Source: Bursaphelenchus xylophilus
Lineage: Eukaryota > Nematoda > Chromadorea > Rhabditida > Aphelenchoididae
Length of the DNA: 64,000 bases
Reading direction: 5' to 3'
Assembly: GCA_904066235.2 (NCBI GenBank)
Contig: CAJFCV020000005.1
Location: 5,823,501 to 5,887,500 of the forward strand
The position numbers and the translations under genes are program-made. The notes under the pieces are model-generated. The model worked only from the letters and a program-made list of their open reading frames with translations. It ran no database searches and had not been told where the DNA came from. Below are positions 24,164-34,763 of the stretch, one piece after another. How positions within the stretch are numbered: the stretch's first letter is position 1; each line of letters opens with the position of its first letter.

Positions 24164-27100
24164 ATGGATAAACTCCCGGACCTCCTAACTAAAATGATGG
24201 AGACGATGAAAATTCAAGGAGAATCCATCAAGAATCTTGCTGCGACGATGGAATCCAGCATGAAACTTCCGTCGATCGACCGAACTTCAGCTCTCACCCA
24301 CACGATGTCACTCCTGGGACAGTTCACATACAACCCAGATCAAGACTACACGTTCACGGAATGGTTCGGCCAAAACGAGGCCATCCTGGACGACAACTGC
24401 AAGGATGATGCTGAAAGGAAGAAAATAATCCTGAAAGCACTGGGGAAGGATGAATACGTTCAACTAAAAGGAAGAACTTCGCCGAAGACGCCCGAAGCAA
24501 TGGACTATCAGGAATTACTGAAGATATTGAAAGAAATTTTTGGTTCGACGATGTCCCTCTTCCGGCGCAGACACGAAACCCTGTCCCTCACCCTCCCACC
24601 TGGAAAAACAGCAGATGAGATGCTGAACGAGGCAAATATCAGAGGTGACAAGTTTGAATTCACTGACTTGAATATCAATCAATTCAAGATCTTCCTCGCC
24701 CTTCAATTCATAAAGGACCCCTCTTACAAGAGCATCCGATCCATGATTCTAAAAGCCGTTGACCAGAAGCCGGACATTACCATCGATGAACTGCGAAAAG
24801 TCCTCAAAAGCTTCGAAACACGAATGGAAGACGTGAACCTGGGAAACTCACATGATCCTAGCACCTCATACGAAGTCAACGAGCTACAAAAGTACCACCG
24901 TCGGCCGAAATACACTCCCCGCGGAAAGACGGTTCACAGGAACAAAAACCAGACAGCAAAGTCTGCGGGAGACTACACATGTTACAAATGCAACGGACCC
25001 CATCTGGCAACTTCGTGTCAGAAGACGAACCTATGTTGTGCCTTCTGTAAGAAACAAGGACACAACGAAGCTGCATGCCTCAAGAAGAAGGCCAGACAAT
25101 TCAACAACATTGTGATCAATAATGTTGGCTCTGGAGACAGTCGAGAATACGTTACAGTGGGAATAAACGCAAAAGTGATGGAATTCAGAATCGACAGTGG
25201 CGCCGATATGTCAATAATTGGCCCCGAAAAGTGGAAGGCACTAAACAGACCTCCACTTACACCATTCCACATAACTTGCTCATCCGTCGATGGTTCTCCC
25301 CTCACTGTAAAAGGAAGTTTCAAGGCAAACCTGAAGTATAATGGTCATTCATATACAGATACCATCCTAGTCCTTGCAAAGAAAGACACCGCACTACTCT
25401 GCGGAAAAGCCTCAAAGGAACTTGGAGTAATTACATTCCACAACAAAGAAGAGGCAAATATCAACATCGTCGACTCCTACGCCCAGACGATGGCGGTCCA
25501 GTACACGGACTTATTCAAGGAAGAATTGGGGAAATGCACGAAAATGCAAGTACATCTCCAAGTCAAACCCAATGTCAACCCCGTCCACAAACGCGCAAGA
25601 CCTGTGGCTATTGCCGTTCAAGACCAAGTAAATACAGAACTTGATCGACTGCTGGACAATGGAACTCTGAAGAAAGTAGATACATCAGAATGGGCATCTC
25701 CAATCGTGGTCGCAAAAAAACCTGGAGGCAAAATCCGCCTATGTGCCGACTATTCCACCGGCCTCAACGACGCCCTGGCAGACATTGAACACCCCCTCCC
25801 AAATATGGAGGAGATTTTGTCCAAATTCACGGGCAATACGGTCTTCACTCAATTAGATCTGTCTGACGCTTATCTTCAACTTCCACTCGATGAAGAAAGC
25901 CAACGGTTGACAACAATCAACACTCATCGAGGACTGTTCCAATACACTCGCCTCGTATTTGGTCTAAAACCGGCTCCCGCCATATTTCAACGGACCCTCG
26001 AGCAAGCCCTTTCAGGCATTCCGGGCATACTGATCTACCTCGACGACATACTCGTTATGGCCCCCAATCGTCAACTACACGACGAACGATTACATCAGGT
26101 TCTATTAAAACTTGAAAACTGGGGATTCAGACTTCGTCTGACCAAATGTCATTTCAATGTCCCTGAAGTTACATACCTGGGAATGAAGATCACACCATCT
26201 GGAATACAGGCCGATCCTACTCGAGTCTCCTCCCTCCAGAATATGAGGATCCCCAAGGATCAGAAAGATGTACGATCCCTCCTTGGACTCATAAATTATT
26301 ACGGAAAATTTATTCGAGATCTCCACATTTACAAAGCCCCGCTCGAGCAGCTACTACACAAGGAGAAGATATTCAAATGGACTCCAACACATACACGTGC
26401 CTTTACACAGATCAAGAAGGTCCTGTCCAGTCCGCTACTCCTGGCACACTACGATCCCCGCCAACAACTGATCGTTGCAGCTGACGCCTGCCAATATGGG
26501 ATCGGGGGAGTCCTATTACAACGATACACAGACGGATCAGAGAAGGCAGTCTTCCACATTTCGAAGTCCCTGACCCCCTCTCAACAGAACTACAGCCAAA
26601 TTGAGAAGGAAGCCTTTGCCCTCGTCACTACAGTGGAGCGGCTACACAAGTTCGTCTGGGGACGAAAATTTATACTACAGACGGATCACAGACCCTTACT
26701 CACCCTCCTAAATCCCTCAAATACAAAAGGACTGAGTGACCGAACCGCGGCAAGACTCAGGAGATGGGCGTTACGTCTTATTGGATATGACTTCACCATA
26801 GAGTACATCAAAACCGATCAATTCGGTCAAGCCGATTGTCTCTCCAGACTGATCCAAGCAGCTCGATCAGATGAGGACCCAGAACTCGAGACGGTCATCG
26901 CCTCCTTCGAAGTCCTGGAAAGGGAAATCAATGAAGTCATCACTGAAAATTTGAGTACGTACACCACTCAATCGGAGTTCATCCAGGCGACGAAAGCCGA
27001 CCCCCTGTTCCAAACCCTCATACAACGAATTTCGAAGGGATGGAAAACCTCCGACAAAGATGATCCGCTGCTAAGACCTTACGTTCTAATCAAAGATTCC

Positions 27101-28258
27101 CTATCAGAAGTCAAAGGAATCCTACTCTACGATGACAGAGTGATGATCCCAAAAGCTTACAGGAAAAAGGTTATCGAAAAATTACACCAAGCCCACCCAG
27201 GAATTACACGAATGAAGAAATTGGCACGAAGCCATTTCTACTGGCCTCAAATGGGCAAGGATATCGAGATGGCGGTTAAAGGTTGTCAACATTGCATCGA
27301 CACCGCCAATACACCCCGCAAAATCCCACTCCAACCTTGGCCAGAAACCCAAAAACCATGGTCTAGGATTCATCTCGATTTCGCCGAACCTAAGAAAGGT
27401 CATCAATTCCTTATTGTCGTTGACAGTTATTCCAAACTCCTGGACGCGCACTGGATGAACCCTGCGGACTCCAAAAATTTGATCGCCTACTTACACATCC
27501 TGTTCCGACACTTTGGAGCCCCGGAAACTCTTGTCACAGATAACGGAGGACAGTTTATTTCCGAAGAGTTCGCCAAATTCTGTCAAGACCTCCAGATCGT
27601 CCACCTCAAAAGCGCACCCAGGATGCCTCAAAGCAATGGCCACGCTGAAAGATCAGTCCAGACACTGAAGAAATCGTTGGAAGCCAACAAATCTTCCCTC
27701 GATACAGCGGTACTTACGTACAATTACACCCCCAATGAAGCTCTTGATGGACGAACCCCCAACGAAGTCTTCTTTGGACGCCAACTCCGTACACCCTTTG
27801 ATGTTTTCAAACCAAACTCACCTCACTTCCCAAATATGGACAAATCCGATGACATTACACAGCTAAATCGGTCCCAGAAGATCATGAAGAAGAAATTCGA
27901 TAGCCACCATGGAGCCAGGCCTCGATTCTTTACAAAGGGAGAGATGGTGACGATACAACTCGTTACTGGTAAACGAGTCACTGGGAAACTCATTCAGTTC
28001 TTGGGGAAGACTATGGCAAAAGTTCAAGTGCAGGACCAAGTACACACTCGCCACTTCAACCAAATCTGGAAGCGGTTCCCTTACGAGTACGATACGATGG
28101 TGGAAGAAGAGAATAATACACCCCCGGTTGTTCCGAACCGATCTAATGGACCTGACGCACCTCCTACCGTTGCCCGGCGAATACAGCCCAGCCGAAACGC
28201 CAAGAAGCCCTTGGACTATCAACAGCTCTCCGGCCGTCGTCAAAAAGCCAAGCAATGA
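24164..28258 (+). CDS. Gag-Pol polyprotein of the Ty3/gypsy retrotransposon
   Basis: Single uninterrupted 1364-residue frame, so no frameshift is needed between Gag and Pol. Residues 1-270 are capsid-like Gag. Two CCHC zinc knuckles lie at about 273-305 (CYKCNGPHLATSC and CAFCKKQGHNEAAC). The aspartic protease active site DSGADMSIIG is at about 344. Reverse transcriptase follows with QLDLSDAYLQLPL and the catalytic YLDD at about 625. RNase H shows ADACQYGIGG near 772 and TDHRPLL. Integrase has an HHCC zinc domain from about 1007, then LDF, TDNGGQF (about 1125) and the catalytic Glu in NGHAERS (about 1162). All expected catalytic residues are present. No envelope frame follows. The intact frame and matched LTRs suggest an element that is, or recently was, competent for transposition. 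Confidence 0.96.
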   Translation: MDKLPDLLTKMMETMKIQGESIKNLAATMESSMKLPSIDRTSALTHTMSLLGQFTYNPDQDYTFTEWFGQNEAILDDNCKDDAERKKIILKALGKDEYVQLKGRTSPKTPEAMDYQELLKILKEIFGSTMSLFRRRHETLSLTLPPGKTADEMLNEANIRGDKFEFTDLNINQFKIFLALQFIKDPSYKSIRSMILKAVDQKPDITIDELRKVLKSFETRMEDVNLGNSHDPSTSYEVNELQKYHRRPKYTPRGKTVHRNKNQTAKSAGDYTCYKCNGPHLATSCQKTNLCCAFCKKQGHNEAACLKKKARQFNNIVINNVGSGDSREYVTVGINAKVMEFRIDSGADMSIIGPEKWKALNRPPLTPFHITCSSVDGSPLTVKGSFKANLKYNGHSYTDTILVLAKKDTALLCGKASKELGVITFHNKEEANINIVDSYAQTMAVQYTDLFKEELGKCTKMQVHLQVKPNVNPVHKRARPVAIAVQDQVNTELDRLLDNGTLKKVDTSEWASPIVVAKKPGGKIRLCADYSTGLNDALADIEHPLPNMEEILSKFTGNTVFTQLDLSDAYLQLPLDEESQRLTTINTHRGLFQYTRLVFGLKPAPAIFQRTLEQALSGIPGILIYLDDILVMAPNRQLHDERLHQVLLKLENWGFRLRLTKCHFNVPEVTYLGMKITPSGIQADPTRVSSLQNMRIPKDQKDVRSLLGLINYYGKFIRDLHIYKAPLEQLLHKEKIFKWTPTHTRAFTQIKKVLSSPLLLAHYDPRQQLIVAADACQYGIGGVLLQRYTDGSEKAVFHISKSLTPSQQNYSQIEKEAFALVTTVERLHKFVWGRKFILQTDHRPLLTLLNPSNTKGLSDRTAARLRRWALRLIGYDFTIEYIKTDQFGQADCLSRLIQAARSDEDPELETVIASFEVLEREINEVITENLSTYTTQSEFIQATKADPLFQTLIQRISKGWKTSDKDDPLLRPYVLIKDSLSEVKGILLYDDRVMIPKAYRKKVIEKLHQAHPGITRMKKLARSHFYWPQMGKDIEMAVKGCQHCIDTANTPRKIPLQPWPETQKPWSRIHLDFAEPKKGHQFLIVVDSYSKLLDAHWMNPADSKNLIAYLHILFRHFGAPETLVTDNGGQFISEEFAKFCQDLQIVHLKSAPRMPQSNGHAERSVQTLKKSLEANKSSLDTAVLTYNYTPNEALDGRTPNEVFFGRQLRTPFDVFKPNSPHFPNMDKSDDITQLNRSQKIMKKKFDSHHGARPRFFTKGEMVTIQLVTGKRVTGKLIQFLGKTMAKVQVQDQVHTRHFNQIWKRFPYEYDTMVEEENNTPPVVPNRSNGPDAPPTVARRIQPSRNAKKPLDYQQLSGRRQKAKQ

Positions 28259-28269
28259 TCCTTTTCCAC

Positions 28270-28278
28270 AAAGGGAGA
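28270..28278 (+). other. Polypurine tract
   Basis: AAAGGGAGA lies immediately before the 3' LTR, the expected plus-strand primer position. Confidence 0.75.
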
Positions 28279-28475
28279 TGTTCGGTCCCGTGACGAAAAC
28301 TACAAGACCTTTGGCATTACGTTTTGTCCCATGGCCAAGGAGGATTATATTATTCAGTGAATGTGTGTGTTACGCTATATATTGCTATTATTGTTTCTGT
28401 AATAAATCTATCTATATTTATTACTCTACATTCGGCTGACTACATATCTTCGCGGATACAAGTGAGGATATAACA
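28279..28475 (+). repeat. 3' LTR (197 bp)
   Basis: Same sequence as 23785-23981 by direct comparison; followed by the GTTAC target duplication at 28476-28480. Confidence 0.95.
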
Positions 28476-28480
28476 GTTAC

Positions 28481-29061
28481 CAAAAGCAGTAAGTGCAACC
28501 CTGAGAAATAAAGTTCGGACACTTTGCACCCTTTTTTTTGTGTTTCTCGCTGCAATTTCCCATGTTTTTCACTTGTGCCATGCACCTTTTCGCGAGGCAG
28601 CCCCAATTTTCAATCACGACGTCGGCGATATACTTTTTCCGAATTTTATTCCTCGAGGATATACAACACTATAGTAGCGTTTAGAAGTTAATACTGCTTG
28701 CTCGTCGATTTTTCTTAGAACTTATTGTTTTATGGTCGTATTTATAGTTCCAAAGCCCATCCGGAGTATCCAGGAGCATCAAAGACGGAAGAGATCTTTG
28801 AATGACGTCAGATGTAATCACAGCAAGATACGATCGTTAATCAAAAAGGTTGGTTTTATGCAGTCCAAAATATGTCTGCTCCAGATTGATACGCAAAATC
28901 CTCGTAACGGAATTAAAATGTTGAAAAGAGACATCACCAGACATCTTGGTCTTCCTGTAAATGTGGTATGTTCAATCTCTGAGATCGTGTTTGATGTTAG
29001 CACTGACACTTACTGCCAATATTCCGTAAACAACTTGCATTGCCTTGTATTCCTACGATGA
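28481..29061 (+). CDS. Ground-like domain, 3' part of the interrupted gene
   Basis: Continuation of the gene that starts at 22477. The last 8 nt of exon 2 (28481-28488) precede a GTAAGT donor, and the next exon starts at 28748 in matching phase. It encodes the C-terminal ground-like domain: basic linker QRRKR, DVRCNHSKIRSLIKK, DITRHLGLPVNVVCSISE and a terminal TYCQYSVNNLHCLVF, which fits the conserved Cys pattern of the family. A 36-nt stretch (28849-28884) has GT...AG ends, keeps frame and may be a tiny intron; removing it brings spacing closer to other family members. With the element absent the whole protein would be about 518-530 residues. As it stands this part is separated from its signal peptide by 4.7 kb. 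Confidence 0.8.
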
Positions 29062-29906
29062 AATGTCAATTCGTACCAAATATTTTCATTAAAATGTTCT
29101 AATAATAAACACCCCGGGCCATGCTTTGGAAATTGTTTACGGGATCTTTCTCTTCTCTCCTCCGTTTTGAAATGAAATTATTGTTGATGATGTAAGGGTA
29201 ATTGAAAGGTTTCTGTCAGGGATCTGGCTGTTGCATTAAATGGATTTTCTTGGTGTAAGTATAATCCAAGTCCATCGTATCACTCTCATAGAGGTTAGAG
29301 ATTGCAATTACTAAGAACAGAGAAGCCCAGTAAGCAGTGAAAGGCTTCAATCAGCGACAACATGATGAATATTGATGACACAAGAAAACCTGGGGGCTAT
29401 GAAATGACACACTGCAAAAACATTGCGTGCAAGATACCTACCTTTTCGTACGTCAGAATTCTGTAATCGAAAGGCAATGCGTAAAGAGCTTTACAGTATC
29501 CTTTCCAATACTTTCATTACATATAAACAACTATTACATACCATTGAATATTTTTCTAGAATGCTTCCGATAAACACCTTAAGTGCAATCTTAGACCTAT
29601 GACGGCTATAACATCCGAGTTTCGCAACCCAATCTATTTTATTAACGGCTCAACACGGACTCGACATCCTCTAAAACCTAACTTTAGTTCGGCCGCCCGC
29701 ACTCTGACGTTTTTGCGAGCATTTGTATCACCTTTTGGTATCCCTCCTTGGAAGTTTTATTCCATTGACGAAGGCTCTTAATCCCCCGAAGAAATGAAAG
29801 GGTGGAGTCTGATGGATTCTCTTCGTATTTAAGTAGCCTGTCTGGATTTCGGATTCAATTACAGATTTACATTGCCGTTCATTTAGATCTTTCTACAGCG
29901 CAAATC
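29062..29906. other. Intergenic region
   Basis: About 0.85 kb between the ground-like domain exon and the small conserved gene; a 60-codon ORF at 29599-29781 is not supported by any motif. Confidence 0.45.
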
Positions 29907-30348
29907 ATGTCCCACATTCTTTATGAAGATGATTATGTAGAATTAACCGAAGATTTTCTAACTATAAAACGTTATTTCTTCCCCATGATGAAGCCCAAAG
30001 TTGTGAGAGTTAAACATATTCGGACAGTCTACTTTGATGAGCAAGATAACACCAAATATGGACTAAAAAGAACCTGGGGAAAGAGCGAAATGTCTGAAGT
30101 TTACTGGGCTATCGATTTCCGGAGGTAATTTATTTTATTTTAAAAATTAATAATATTTTTTTTGATTTCAATAATTCTATTTCTTCAGATGTCTGCCAGG
30201 TGACAAAGGCGGTAAAGCAGATGTAATAGTGGACGTCGAAGATGGACTAATGAAAGGTTTCACCGTCAGAGATGTCCAGTCATTCCTGCAGAGCCTTAGA
30301 TACGCAGCCCCCATGTCCCTGATTGTGGTGGACAACCTCAATTTATAA
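29907..30348 (+). CDS. Small conserved protein of unknown function (PH-like fold possible)
   Basis: Two exons, 29907-30124 and 30189-30348, join in phase (AG|A) to 125 residues starting MSHILYEDDYVELTEDF. There is no signal peptide or membrane segment. The pattern of alternating strands with a final helix (VRDVQSFLQSLRYAAPMSLI) suggests a compact alpha/beta fold such as a PH-like domain; this is inference from composition only. The good splice junction and balanced composition support a real gene. An upstream in-frame ATG at 29802 exists but lacks a good context, so the later ATG is preferred. It converges on the MFS gene, the two stops being 200 bp apart. I do not recognise the family. Confidence 0.68.
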
Positions 30349-30548
30349 TTTTTCAATATTTTTTGTTGTCTACAGGTTCACAATTGTATATAACGTTGCC
30401 TTACACACACTGTTGTTCCTAGATGCAATTAACCAATTCCAAACTTTGATTAATTCGGGTATCATTTTAATAAAAATGAATAGATATTATAAATAGTAAA
30501 ATTATTATTCGAGATTGTACAAACAATCGAGTCTGGAGGAATTCTCCA

Positions 30549-32415
30549 TTATAAAGCATCCTCAGATATTTGTGACAAGGTGGCCACTCGTTTGGAATGT
30601 CCTATCATTCGGTTGTAAAAAATAATCCATAGGAAGAAACATATGACAATGAAGATGATCTCGAATATCCAGATGGGTCGCGGTCCTTTGTAAGTGTACA
30701 CTCGAGTTAAAAAGATGGGGCCAATGATATTCAGACACTCTCCGGACACAATGAATAATCCCTGCATCGTTCCCTGCCTGTAAAAAATACGGTAAAATCT
30801 TAAACTTGGACTGTAAATATTTATCTGTGTGCAAGCTGTCATATGGCCGACTTTACCGCCGAACGGATTAATGGTAAGATTACTTTCGGTAGTTGGAAAA
30901 CAAATCCCAGGCAAAATTAATATCTGGGAACTTAATCTCCGTTGTGGGAGGCATTCGGCTTAATTAAAGTCCCAAAACTCGAGGCATGGGTGCAATACTA
31001 CTGTAATTTTCTTTATCTCGATTTTCATCCACTCTTAATCCAGACCCCAACCTGGTTTTTGAGCTATGGAAAGCCTGAAATTACCTGATGTTTCCCAATA
31101 CTTTCGAAAAAAGGATATCCAAATTAATAAGACACAGAGGAAGAGCGAAGCCAAGGACGACGATCAGGGACCCCAAGAACACAATCATATTCACGGCTGG
31201 AGTATCTGCACACCAAGCAAATGCAGGATTGCAACCAATGGAGTCAGGGACAGTCACATCGGATAGATCTAATCCCATATCCATTATCACTGTTGTGTTT
31301 GCATATTCAATCGTCCCATTTAAAAACCACCACGGATAAGTAACCATGTAAGCAATAAACAGACAGAAGATGGCGAATATAATCGCTCGACGTTCAGATA
31401 ACCGTCTTCTCAGATCGAAGAAGACATAAGCACAGTTCCAGAAGACGATATTTAAACCAACGAGACCCATGCAGACGGAGAGATAAAGCACCGACTGGGA
31501 TGGAGTCCATTGGAAGACGGTCATCGTATATGGAGGACCGATCGTCATAAAATTCAAGGTGCACAAACTAACCAGCATCTTTGTTATAAGGCAGACAACA
31601 ACAGCAACTACATCGTAGTCCCGTTTCTCCTGGAAATCTTGAAACAAAACCAATTCCGAATACGGTTAGATGGCGTACCTTTGTTGATTAAACCCAGCTG
31701 GTCCATCCGGCCGTTGAAGTGGCACACCAACAAGTAGATTCCAACAATCGATATTACAATTGTCATCCAAATAGGTGCTGTATACAGATTTAAATGGACC
31801 CCTAAAAGGGGGATTCCGGGGTAACCGATGGCCGTGAATAAGATCTGACCGACTGGACCCAAGAAAAGGCCTATTGCCGGGGCGAGAGAAGAGATGCCGA
31901 CTGCGCGAGGCCGATCTTTCTCTGTACTGGCCATGGCAATATGGGTTCGATAGATCTGAGCTGCACCCATCGACATTCCCAGGAAGAATTCAAACATCAA
32001 GAACATTCCTAATCTTTCCGTTCTATTCATAAGCTCGATCATCAAGTAAAGGACACACGAGAAGAGAGCCATCGCTTTGCCAAATACCATTGGCCATCTG
32101 ATAAAAAAGTATAATAAAATTATAAAGAAAGGATTACTTCGTATCTTGTTTGACGTTGCTGATGTATCCAGCGATCAGAGCTGTCAAAACGGTGCCAAAA
32201 CTGGCGACGGAATGGAGGAGACCGTAGAAGTTCTCGGTAACAGCCGGGTCCATCATCTTCATATAAGGCCATACCCCCGGGGCAATGCAGTGAGTGTGGA
32301 CGGAACCGATAAAGGCCACAAGAGTGACCACATAAATACTTCTCCAATCGGTTTTACGGGCACCTGAGAGCAACTAATTTTCAAAAACGGCACACTTACC
32401 GTCTTTCGCCTCCAT
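30549..32415 (-). CDS. Major facilitator superfamily transporter (MFSD8/CLN7-like group)
   Basis: Twelve-helix membrane transporter, 480 residues. Exons 32400-32415, 32138-32363, 31679-32097, 31085-31637 and 30549-30777 join in phase. After a short cytoplasmic MEAKDGARKTDWRSIYVV, helices alternate with loops. The N-half has a GVWPYM and YGLLHSVASFGTVLTALIAG region like the MFS helix 2 segment, then a GAAQIYRTHIAMAS segment, and EKDRPRAVGISSLAPAIGLF matches helices 4-5 of MFSD8-type nematode proteins. A loop with two cysteines lies between the late helices. MFSD8 members sit in lysosomes, but localisation cannot be read here. The start follows a TTACTTTCAG acceptor by four bases, as expected for spliced-leader addition. 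The small helical gene lies 310 bp upstream on the same strand, suggesting an operon. Confidence 0.83.
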
Positions 32416-32419
32416 CTGA

Positions 32420-32421
32420 CT
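32420..32421 (-). other. Probable spliced-leader acceptor of the MFS gene
   Basis: On the minus strand TTTTACTTTCAG is followed after four bases by the ATG at 32415. No upstream coding exon with a compatible phase was found, so trans-splicing is the simplest reading. Confidence 0.55.
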
Positions 32422-32725
32422 GAAAGTAAAACCAAACCTAAAAAGCAATTTTTTTGTAAACTTTTGGTATTTCTGTCGCTCTTTTACCACAAATTTCGAG
32501 ATCAAGAGCGACTTTTTCCATCGGAAATACAAAACACAAGTCGCAATTCGAGTGTATCCTCTCCTTTTACTTCCCAATTTATAACGAAATAGACCATCTG
32601 AGATCGGCGATTTGCATTTCGGATGATTCACACTAAACAAGTTTGATTCTACATCATAATATATATGTGGATTTATGTACAAAACAGACACTTAGACAAA
32701 GTCAGACGACATCGGAGTCCGAAGT

Positions 32726-33276
32726 TCAAGAACGAGACCTCATTTCAGAATAATCGGATTTTAGTCGCCGGTTGAGGTCTTCGAGAAACATTTGGTAACT
32801 TTCATCATGGAACTCTTTACTATTGCAAAACAAATTATTTGGCTTCTGGTTATCGTGCTTTGCATGTGTGATCATTGATTGTAACTAAACTTATGAATAA
32901 TATATATCAAAGAACGAACCCACCTCCGAATTGATCTCAAATAACTGCCGTATGTTGTCCCTCATTTCATCGCTCCTGTTTTGATACTAAAAGCAAAATA
33001 TTACGATCATAAACATATATTTTAGTCACCAGTAAAAGTTCAACAAACCTTATTCATTCGCTTCTCTCTGACAATATTTAGTAGTCGTGCTTGGAGACAT
33101 GCTCGATGATCGCTCTGGTCGTGAGAAGGAGGTTCCTTCAACAATTGTTCATTCCTCTTAACATGATTAGCCAAAGTCTCCTCAATAACATCAGGGAAGT
33201 TCTTGGGTTCAACTACATCATCGAAAGCATTATTAATATAATCCAAAACTGCTTCTTTCAAATTCTCTTCGTTCAT
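32726..33276 (-). CDS. Small helical, charge-rich protein, unknown
   Basis: Three exons (33049-33276, 32924-32986, 32726-32884) join in phase 0 to 149 residues. The start is the first ATG in frame (MNEENLKEAVLDYINNAF). The sequence is highly charged, lacks signal peptide or membrane segments, and is mostly predicted helix: ACLQARLLNIVREKRMNK, then RDNIRQLFEINSELQSMI with heptad-like spacing, then SYQMFLEDLNRRLKSDY. Short coiled-coil subunits of kinetochore, vesicle or organelle complexes look like this, but no specific family was recognised. It lies upstream of and on the same strand as the MFS gene and may be the first cistron of a shared transcript. Confidence 0.68.
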
Positions 33277-33986
33277 ACCAACATGGATAAAGCACAAAAG
33301 CGCGGACAATAGCTACGAAACTTCAAAATTGCGAATGAAAGAAATTTTATTATTTTCTGCCTGGGTCATAATGCCAGAATTTTTTCTTTTTGCTTGTTTT
33401 CACGGCGAAACGCAGATGAAAGAATTCAGTTTCAGTGGGCTTTGACTCATTGTCAGCTAGGGTTCGGACGGGGTATATATCACGGCCGTGGTACCACGGG
33501 TATATTCCCGCCCGGGATCCCGGATATCTACGGGACGTAGAGCAGGTGGATCCCAAAAAAGGGTTGTAGGAAGTGCCTACGAATAAGAGGGGTTAAAAAA
33601 AATTTTCCGGGTAAAATTTTTTTTTCGGCCATGATGATCGGCCACGCTTTTCGGACATAGCAATTTTTTGCTTCTGCACTGTATAGGGCACACAATAAGC
33701 AAAAAGTACGCCATTTGCGAATGGTTCTTTCCATTGTACCGTTCAGAACACGTCTTTTGAGCTCTGCAAGTTGCGAGACATAAAAGTTGGTATGGTCGAA
33801 ATGCGTGGCTGAGCATCATGGTCGAAAAAAAATTTGAATTTACCCGGAACCCCTCTTGAATCCTGCCAAAAGCCGTTGGATGGTCGGCGGACACTCGGCG
33901 AAGACTTGCAATATTTCCACTTTCTCTAATTTTAGCAATTACTGGGTAGCATAGAAAGGCAACAACAGTTCGAAATGCATCAATAT

Positions 33987-34323
33987 AAAGGTGGTCATAT
34001 AAGATCTCGGAATTTTTTTCCCCAAATCGCGATTTTCGGTGCACAAAAAAGTCGACGCCCAAATCGAAAAATTGGCGTCGACTTATTTTTTTCTCGGCAC
34101 CGAATTCTGAAATTCGGTAAAATTTTCTAAGTTTTTCGAAATCAGTGCACAAAGTCTTAAGTCTGCACCGAAGACTTAAGTGCTTAAGTCAGCACCGCAT
34201 TTCGGAATTCGGTGCTGAAAAAATTAAGTTGACGCCAATTTTTCGATTTGGGCGTCCACTTTTTTGTGCACCGAAAATCGCGATTTGGGAAAAAAAATTC
34301 CGAGATCTTATATGACCACCTTT
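33987..34323. mobile_element. 337-bp palindromic MITE, copy 1
   Basis: Begins AAAGGTGGTCATATAAGATC and ends with its reverse complement, flanked by TAT/ATA. Arms of about 150 bp pair almost perfectly around a centre rich in CTTAAGTC-type repeats. A second copy of the same length lies at 61212-61548. No coding capacity. Confidence 0.85.
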
Positions 34324-34763
34324 ATATATCTCCAGAGTCATCAGATGTTGATGGTGACAGAAACTTAAGATTTTGCAAAGTGAAATTATCACGTTCAGAA
34401 AGAGGAATTCGGTCCCATATTAACATAGTAGATGCAAAGATATGCCAATGCATAACTAGGTGTGGATTTTAATACTGGCGTTTACTGTATTACATAGTTC
34501 ATCAAAATATCTAAATTTTTTGAAAAAAATTGCAACACCTTGCACTGATATTATGTTTCGTACGAGGAGTATCATGAATACAAATTCCCGTCCAATAACC
34601 CTGGACTTTGCGCATTATACTAGCCAAAGGGGGAAATATTATATAATAGATGTCTCAAACAAAATAAATGGCAAAAGTGGAACGTCGTCAGTTTTGGAAA
34701 CAGACGATTGGGGAAAAAAGACAATTGGGGAAACTGGAAAGTATTATTTTTCTTCGATGTAAG

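Larger units (their letters stand above)
23785..28475 (+). mobile_element. Full-length Ty3/gypsy-type LTR retrotransposon
   Basis: A 4691-bp element bounded by two 197-bp LTRs that appear identical base for base, flanked by the 5-bp duplication GTTAC (23780-23784 and 28476-28480). It has LTR ends TG...CA, a primer-binding site, one Gag-Pol ORF and a purine tract. Domain order protease, RT, RNase H, integrase defines Ty3/gypsy. No envelope gene is present. Identical LTRs and an intact frame point to a very recent insertion. It sits inside exon 2 of the ground-like gene, in the same orientation, 8 nt upstream of the splice donor. Confidence 0.95.
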
